Assembly: GCA_910584715.1 (NCBI GenBank)
Contig: CAJUAN010000026.1
Location: 1-36,283 of the forward strand
Reading direction: 5' to 3'
Length of the DNA stretch: 36,283 bases
DNA from: an uncultured Oscillospiraceae bacterium
GTDB lineage: Bacteria > Bacillota > Clostridia > Oscillospirales > Ruminococcaceae
Made by a program: the position numbers and the translations under genes. Below, piece after piece: positions 31,749-36,283 of the stretch. Under the pieces are notes generated by a model. The model was not told the DNA's origin, ran no database searches, and saw only the letters and a program-made list of their open reading frames with translations. How positions within the stretch are numbered: the stretch's first letter is position 1; every line of letters begins with the position of its first letter.

Positions 31749-31765
31749 CAATGTGCAAAGAAAGT

Positions 31766-32605
31766 CTATTCGCCTATACCAAATTTATTTTTCAGCCATA
31801 CCTCTGCAAGCCGTATCCATATCTTGCATTCATCCTGTACGCCCCAGCCGTTGCTGTCTTGAGACAATTCGCTGGCAAGCCCCAGACCATGCCCGCCGTC
31901 GGGGAAAATGTGCAGTTCGCAATTTACGTTATGTTTTCTTAACGCCGACGCAAACAACAGAGAATTTTCCACTGGAACGACATTGTCGGTATAGGTATGC
32001 CATATAAAAGCGGGCGGGGCTTTTTCCGTGACCTGCTTTTCAAGAGAGACCTTTTCAAGAAGCTCCGTGCCGACAAGACTTTCGTAATCGCCGCCCAGCA
32101 GCGTCGCAAAGGAATCACGGTGCGAAAACTCACCCGAGGTTATAACGGGGTAACAAAGTATCATTCCCGCGGGACGAAGCTCATCGGCGACCAGTCCAAC
32201 GGACTTTGTAACAAAGTCCTCGCCGCAGAAAAGCGAATAGCTTGCAGCAAGGTGTCCTCCTGCCGAACAGCCGAGAATCACTGTCTTATCGGACAGCACG
32301 TTCCACTCTTCGGCATTCTCCCGAATAAGCTTCCACGCTTGCGCGACCTCCAGTATCTGTGCCGGATACCTTACCGGATAGGTTGAATAGGTCAGCACCG
32401 CCGCGTGATAACCCATTGCCGTGAACTGCAAAGCCATTACCTCCGCCTCGCGGTCGCTTACGAACCCGTACCCTCCGCCGGGACAAATGAGCACAAGCGG
32501 ACGCTTGTTATATTTCATCTGCTCGGAACTGTCGATAATATAGGTTTTCAGATTGGCGTTTTCGCCGGAGCCCTCCGCGGCGATCTTAAATTTTTCAACT
32601 AACAT
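31766..32605 (-). CDS. Alpha/beta hydrolase, probable carbohydrate acetyl esterase
   Basis: 279 residues from ATG at 32605 behind AAAGGAGG. Esterase/lipase fold with oxyanion loop LICPGGGYGFVSDREAE, nucleophile elbow GCSAGG (Ser114), TYTDNVVP (Asp207) and FPDGGHGLG (His239). No signal peptide, so it acts in the cytoplasm, probably removing acetyl groups from imported oligosaccharides. Such BD-FAE/Aes-type enzymes are common in hemicellulose loci. It starts 25 bp after the beta-lactamase-fold gene; a terminator was not seen before the regulator. Confidence 0.85.
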   Translation of the reverse strand: MLVEKFKIAAEGSGENANLKTYIIDSSEQMKYNKRPLVLICPGGGYGFVSDREAEVMALQFTAMGYHAAVLTYSTYPVRYPAQILEVAQAWKLIRENAEEWNVLSDKTVILGCSAGGHLAASYSLFCGEDFVTKSVGLVADELRPAGMILCYPVITSGEFSHRDSFATLLGGDYESLVGTELLEKVSLEKQVTEKAPPAFIWHTYTDNVVPVENSLLFASALRKHNVNCELHIFPDGGHGLGLASELSQDSNGWGVQDECKIWIRLAEVWLKNKFGIGE

Positions 32606-32630
32606 GATTATGTGTCCTCCTTTTATGGTT

Positions 32631-33803
32631 TTAAGCAAGCTCGCTCATAACGATATTTTTGATTTTCCGCACCAGCGTTCCCGTCTTGCCTATGCCGACC
32701 TGCTGAGTACCGAAAAGCAGTGTGATACCGTGGGCAGGCTCGTTTGAAAAAAACGTGCCCAGCCAGCCGTCCCAGCCATACTCTCCTTTTGAAGAAAACA
32801 GCATTGCGCGGCTTTCGTCCTCGCACACACGCATTAAGTTGCCATAAGTATAGCCGGACATCCAGCTCCAGCACTCCTGCAAATGCTTTTCCTTGCCGCA
32901 GGGCAGCCGTCCTCCGCGTATCAGCAGTCTGACAGCGGCTTCGGGCATAACGCGCCTGCCGCCGTACTGTCCGCCGTTTAAAAGCATTGAAGCGAATTTT
33001 GCATAGTCGTCAATGGTAGAGCAAAGTCCCGCCCCGCCCGACTGGAATGCCGGGATAACGTCTCTTTCGTACCGCAGACCAAGATGATTTGTCCTGACTT
33101 CCGCAAGACCGCTTTCGGAATAGTCGTAGACCTTTGCCAGCCGCGTGGATTTTTCCGCGGGTACGTAAAAGTCCGTATCGTTCATTTCCAGCGGCTCAAA
33201 AAAATTCTCAATGAGAAAATCGCGTAAAGACGTTCTGCTGACCCTTTCAACAAGCGCGCCCAAAATATCCGCCGAAGCTCCGTACATGAACCGTTCCCCC
33301 GGCTCGAAGCACAGGTCGCAGCGGGACGTCATTTCCGCAAATTCCGCGGTAGTGACTGGCTTGTCGGAAAAAAGGCGGTTTTCTACCGTCCAAAAGACCT
33401 CGCCGCTCTGTCTGCCCCCTTCGCTGTTTTCGTCGGGGTAAGCGATACCCGAGCTCATGTTCATAAGCATACCTACAGTGATGTGATTTGCGGCGGGACG
33501 GCGTTCGCCGCCGACGTTTACGTACATTTCCGAATATTCGGGCATATAGTCAGAAAGCCACGAGGTCAGGTCTATCTTTCCCTGCGAAACAAGCAGAATC
33601 ACCGCCGCCGCAGTAACAGGCTTTGTCTGGGAGTACAGTCTGAAGATCGTATCGCGCGTCATGGGAACGCTGTTTGCAACGTCCCGAAAGCCGCTTTCGC
33701 AATAGGCTATCTCGTTCCCGTCCTTTAAAACAAGGACGTTAGCTCCTGCTGTGTCGCCGTTTTCCACGGCGATTTTCAGAAGATTGTCAATTTTATTTTT
33801 CAT
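32631..33803 (-). CDS. Beta-lactamase-fold serine hydrolase
   Basis: 390 residues, AAAGGAG ahead of ATG. Class C/penicillin-binding fold: SQTK (Ser58-Lys61, the SxxK motif), YGAS (Tyr174, replaces the usual YxN), and HGI near the C-terminus for the third motif. PKPVTAAAVILLVSQGKIDL and GYTYGNLMRV fit the family. No signal peptide. Members include esterases, D-aminopeptidases and transesterases; antibiotic hydrolysis is not indicated. It lies 14 bp after GH31 in a carbohydrate operon, so a sugar-ester role is plausible. Confidence 0.85.
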   Translation of the reverse strand: MKNKIDNLLKIAVENGDTAGANVLVLKDGNEIAYCESGFRDVANSVPMTRDTIFRLYSQTKPVTAAAVILLVSQGKIDLTSWLSDYMPEYSEMYVNVGGERRPAANHITVGMLMNMSSGIAYPDENSEGGRQSGEVFWTVENRLFSDKPVTTAEFAEMTSRCDLCFEPGERFMYGASADILGALVERVSRTSLRDFLIENFFEPLEMNDTDFYVPAEKSTRLAKVYDYSESGLAEVRTNHLGLRYERDVIPAFQSGGAGLCSTIDDYAKFASMLLNGGQYGGRRVMPEAAVRLLIRGGRLPCGKEKHLQECWSWMSGYTYGNLMRVCEDESRAMLFSSKGEYGWDGWLGTFFSNEPAHGITLLFGTQQVGIGKTGTLVRKIKNIVMSELA

Positions 33804-33817
33804 AAAAATACTCCTTT

Positions 33818-35785
33818 TTAAAAGCAGCTCAGCACTTCGGCGCCCTTTTTAACAAAAGCGATAAATTCGTCAATTTCTGCGGTACAGTCGATACGTTTAC
33901 CGCCGCTGTAAACCGACCTGTCGGAGGTGCGCACCCATTCTCCCTCGGGAAGATAAACGCTTCTGACCGTTTGCCCCTGATCCAGTATTGGGGCGAAAAG
34001 TATATCGGGACCGAACATATACTGGTCGTCAAGCTCATAGCAGACAGGGTCGCCGTAAAAGTCGAAAAACATAGGGCGCATAACGGGAGTACCCTTTTCC
34101 GAGGCTTCGTCCATTGCGTTAAGTATATAGGGTTTAAGACGTTCCCGAAGCTCGATAAGGGACTTGATTATACCGTAATTTCTTTCGCCGAAGCTCCAAA
34201 TCTCATTGTCTCCGCCGCTGGATTCCTTAACGCCCGGGTGACGGTCGGTCTGTCCCTTGGTTTTCATGCGCGAGCCGTGCAGACGCATTACGGGGCTGAA
34301 AAGTCCGAACTGGAACCAGCGTACGATAAGCTCCCTGAAATAATCGCTTTCAATATCGCCGCCCCAGAAGCCGCCTATGTCGCTGTTCCACCAGGGGATA
34401 CCGCACATAGCCATTGAAAGCCCCGACACAACGCTCTGTCTTAACGCCGCAAAGTTTGAACCGATGTCGCCGTTCCAGACGATTGCGCCGAACTTTTGAC
34501 TGCCGATAAACGCCGCTCTCGTCAGCAGCGCGATCTCCTCCTCGCCCTCGGCTTTAAGTCCGTCATAGAAGCATTTCGAGTAATAATAGGGGTACAGCAG
34601 AGCGGTCTGTTCCCCGTTGCCGAGGTAAAATTTTAGATTGCCGAACTGCTGTGGGTGCACCTCCGGCTCAGCCTCGTCCAACCAGAAGGTCTTTATTCCG
34701 CAGTCATAATAATTTTTCTTTGCCTTGTCCCAAACGAACTCACGCGTCTGCGGATTCGTAGCATCTATAAACGTTTGCTGACCGTAAAATTCAAACGTGC
34801 CGTACTGTCCGTTTTCCGTCCGCACAAGCATATTGCGGTCGTTCATCTCTGCATAATATTTACTGTTGGGATTTATAGTCGGCCATACCGACACCACGGG
34901 GCGTATGCCCATTTCCCGAAGCTCATCGCACATGGCTTTCGTGTCGTGCCAGAGCGTCGGGTCGAATTCCCATTCCCCCTGCTCCGTCCAGTGAAAATAA
35001 TCTATGACGATCGCGTCAAGGGGTATTCCCCGCTTTTTGTACTCGCGTGCAACCTCCAGCAAGTCCTCCTGGCTTTCATACCTCAGCTTGCTCTGCCAGA
35101 AGCCCGCTGCCCATTCGGGAAGCTTCGGCGCATATCCTGTCAGGTCGCAGTACAGCTTCATGACTTCGGCAGGAGTATTCCCCGCAAGAATGAGATAATC
35201 CGTCTGATATGCGCAGTCCGCCTGCCATAGGGTATGATTTTTGGAAAGCTCGCATCTTCCCTGGGAGGGACTGTTCCACAAAAAGCCGTATCCCAACGAC
35301 GAGTACAAAAACGGAATAACCGATTTTGTGTTATAGTGGATAAGGTCGTATGAACCGTACTTGCGGTCGAACCAGTCCTGCTGCTCTTGACCCAGACCGT
35401 AGAAATGCTCGTCCTCCCTCGCCGCGAACAAAGCACGGGCACGGTACAGGTCTCCCTCCCGGTGGCTGAATCTGCGCACCGCGTCCCCCTCTTCGGTCGT
35501 CCGCAGTATCTGCTGTCCGTTTTTGTAAAACGCCAAGTTGTAGGTATTCCAGCCCTGGGATATCTCCGCTTTCAGAATACCAGTTTGCAGTGAGGCGCAG
35601 CCGTCCTTTTCTTCGATAATAACCGATGTTTCGGCAGACTCGTTAAGAGTCCAGCGTTCATCGGAAAATCTGCCGTTCCTCGTTGAGCGCACGCGTATGC
35701 AGTTTTCAGCATACGCCTCTGCGATAAGTATCTCGTCCCGCATGGAAAATCCGATACTGTTTTCAGATATGATTATTTTACCCAT
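33818..35785 (-). CDS. GH31-family alpha-glycosidase (alpha-xylosidase-like)
   Basis: 655 residues from ATG at 35785 behind GGAG; a start at 35821 has no site. N-terminal beta-sandwich with EHFYGLGQEQQDWFDRKYG, then the TIM barrel with AAGFWQSKLRYESQEDLLEV, IVIDYFHWTEQGEWEF, KTFWLDEAEPE (nucleophile Asp370) and WNGDIGSNF (acid/base Asp440). C-terminal beta domains follow. GH31 enzymes release alpha-glucose or alpha-xylose. With GH5 and esterase neighbours, xyloglucan debranching is likely. Cytoplasmic, first gene of the operon. Confidence 0.93.
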   Translation of the reverse strand: MGKIIISENSIGFSMRDEILIAEAYAENCIRVRSTRNGRFSDERWTLNESAETSVIIEEKDGCASLQTGILKAEISQGWNTYNLAFYKNGQQILRTTEEGDAVRRFSHREGDLYRARALFAAREDEHFYGLGQEQQDWFDRKYGSYDLIHYNTKSVIPFLYSSLGYGFLWNSPSQGRCELSKNHTLWQADCAYQTDYLILAGNTPAEVMKLYCDLTGYAPKLPEWAAGFWQSKLRYESQEDLLEVAREYKKRGIPLDAIVIDYFHWTEQGEWEFDPTLWHDTKAMCDELREMGIRPVVSVWPTINPNSKYYAEMNDRNMLVRTENGQYGTFEFYGQQTFIDATNPQTREFVWDKAKKNYYDCGIKTFWLDEAEPEVHPQQFGNLKFYLGNGEQTALLYPYYYSKCFYDGLKAEGEEEIALLTRAAFIGSQKFGAIVWNGDIGSNFAALRQSVVSGLSMAMCGIPWWNSDIGGFWGGDIESDYFRELIVRWFQFGLFSPVMRLHGSRMKTKGQTDRHPGVKESSGGDNEIWSFGERNYGIIKSLIELRERLKPYILNAMDEASEKGTPVMRPMFFDFYGDPVCYELDDQYMFGPDILFAPILDQGQTVRSVYLPEGEWVRTSDRSVYSGGKRIDCTAEIDEFIAFVKKGAEVLSCF

Positions 35786-35820
35786 AATATCTCCAACCTT
35801 TCGATTTCTGGTTGAAAGCA

Positions 35821-35849
35821 ATTATATCATAACTGAAATTATTTTTCAA
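35821..35849 (-). promoter_or_regulatory. GH31 operon promoter
   Basis: TTGAAA (35844-35849), 17-bp spacer, TATAAT (35821-35826) on the minus strand, 36 bp before the ATG. A CAACC/GGTTG inverted repeat lies in the leader. Confidence 0.8.
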
Positions 35850-35882
35850 GTAAATTAACTCAAAAACCTAAAAAAATGTTTT

Positions 35883-36001
35883 TTGACTCGTCTTTAAGCA
35901 TAATATATACCGACTTTTTATCAATAAAGACCAAATAGGTACCAAAATCACAGGCATATTTCTGCAATGATCCGACCTCCTTAAAGGTCGGCATTATTTT
36001 T
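35883..36001 (+). ncRNA. Possible small RNA: promoter, about 85-nt transcript, terminator
   Basis: TTGACT (35883-35888), 17-bp spacer, TATACC (35906-35911), then no open frame, then hairpin CCGACCT-CCTTAA-AGGTCGG (35972-35991) followed by CATTATTTTT. Opposite strand: AGGAGG lies within the hairpin and precedes a TTG-started 34-codon frame (QKYACDFGTYLVFIDKKSVY). Either an RNA gene or a tiny antisense pair; both unproven. Confidence 0.3.
35925..35946 (-). repeat. Two tandem 11-bp units TTTGGTNYYTA
   Basis: On the minus strand TTTGGTACCTA is followed directly by TTTGGTCTTTA, the same units as at 6661-6682 in swapped order. Confidence 0.4.
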
Positions 36002-36064
36002 CAGTTAGAAAATAATGTCATTCAAAAAAATAGCCTCAAAAACTGTTATGATTATTACATGGTA

Positions 36065-36226
36065 TTAATCCATTATGTCAAATAAAAAACCATATCTGCC
36101 ATTATTCTTTTCTTTAGTAAAATGAATTAGCTTAACATTTTTATAGTCTATATCTGGGATCTCATTTTCTACAATAATCGTTTGCATACAACCTTGATTA
36201 CTAATTATATTTTGAAACAATGTGGA
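36065..36226 (-). pseudogene. 3' end of a gene cut by the IS3 copy
   Basis: A minus-strand frame open to the IS boundary gives FQNIISNQGCMQTIIVENEI, then PDIDYKNVKLIHFTKEKNGR, YGFLFDIMD and a stop. It looks like a genuine C-terminus, vaguely like that of SMC-type or DUF3732 ATPases, but that is not secure. The 5' part lies beyond the IS insertion. The stretch 36002-36064 shows nothing. Confidence 0.45.
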
Positions 36227-36283
36227 TGTATATTAAAAAAGTAGACAAGCAAAAGAAAAAAAGATATAATAAAAGACAAGCCC
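36227..36283 (+). mobile_element. IS3-family insertion sequence, 5' end (second copy)
   Basis: TGTATATTAAAAAAGTAGAC and the following leader match the minus strand of 120-176 nearly base for base. The element is transcribed towards the right edge, and the window ends just before its transposase gene. The last two bases differ from the left copy. Confidence 0.8.

Noticed and set aside
32631..33803. Beta-lactamase resistance gene
   Set aside because: The fold is shared, but there is no signal peptide, YxN is replaced by YGAS, and the context is carbohydrate metabolism.

Overview
The window reads as a stretch of a low-to-mid GC Firmicutes chromosome, most likely a Ruminococcus-like gut or rumen Oscillospirales. 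The evidence is strong AGGAGG ribosome sites, TTGACA-17-TATAAT promoters, Clostridia-type RecD2, YlmC and ComF, a FeoA-FeoA-FeoB-Cys-rich set, a BspA-type surface protein, a GGGtGRT protein and a GH5/GH31 plant-glycan cluster. Both window ends lie inside copies of one IS3-family element in inverted orientation, so the window may be an assembly contig broken at a repeat (inference).

Layout. 1-6.8 kb: a decayed prophage. It holds two tape-measure fragments with stops and a frameshift, a tail-fibre 3' part, several tail-associated genes (two of which lack an ATG start), three antisense cargo genes with zinc-ribbon or DUF2513-like features, and an IS66 remnant. It ends at an orphan tRNA-Lys 3' end with its terminator, read here as an attachment-site scar. 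7.1-14.8 kb, minus strand: rplL-rplJ with an L10-type leader and attenuator, tsf-rpsB, ylmC, an mreB-like gene, comF and recD2. 15.1-18.2 kb, minus strand: feoA-feoA-feoB and a Cys-rich membrane protein, with several DtxR/IdeR-like palindromes. 18.5-22.3 kb, plus strand: a 1241-residue secreted mosaic protein. 22.3-23.2 kb: gene debris including an IS5-type transposase. 23.3-24.8 kb, minus strand: a phosphopantetheinyl transferase and an AT-hook/SCP2-like fusion protein. 25.0-26.1 kb: a 33-bp perfect palindrome, a membrane-protein fragment, and a toxin gene whose antitoxin partner is broken. 26.1-27.9 kb, plus strand: a NifU/IscU-like scaffold followed by a GGGtGRT protein. 28.1-35.8 kb, minus strand: a glycan-use cluster (GH31, beta-lactamase-fold hydrolase, esterase, AraC regulator, GH5 lipoprotein, solute-binding lipoprotein). 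35.8-36.3 kb: a possible small transcript, a truncated gene and the second IS3 end.

How the genes work together. The Feo cluster should import ferrous iron under an iron-sensing repressor. The scaffold/GGGtGRT pair is probably a two-gene unit related to Fe-S or sulfur handling, of unknown exact role; it is the best candidate for an undescribed system. The glycan cluster fits hemicellulose or xyloglucan-type oligosaccharides: outer GH5, capture by the lipoprotein, then intracellular debranching by GH31 and deacylation by the esterase, under the AraC protein. All calls come from reading sequence and translation; no database search was run.
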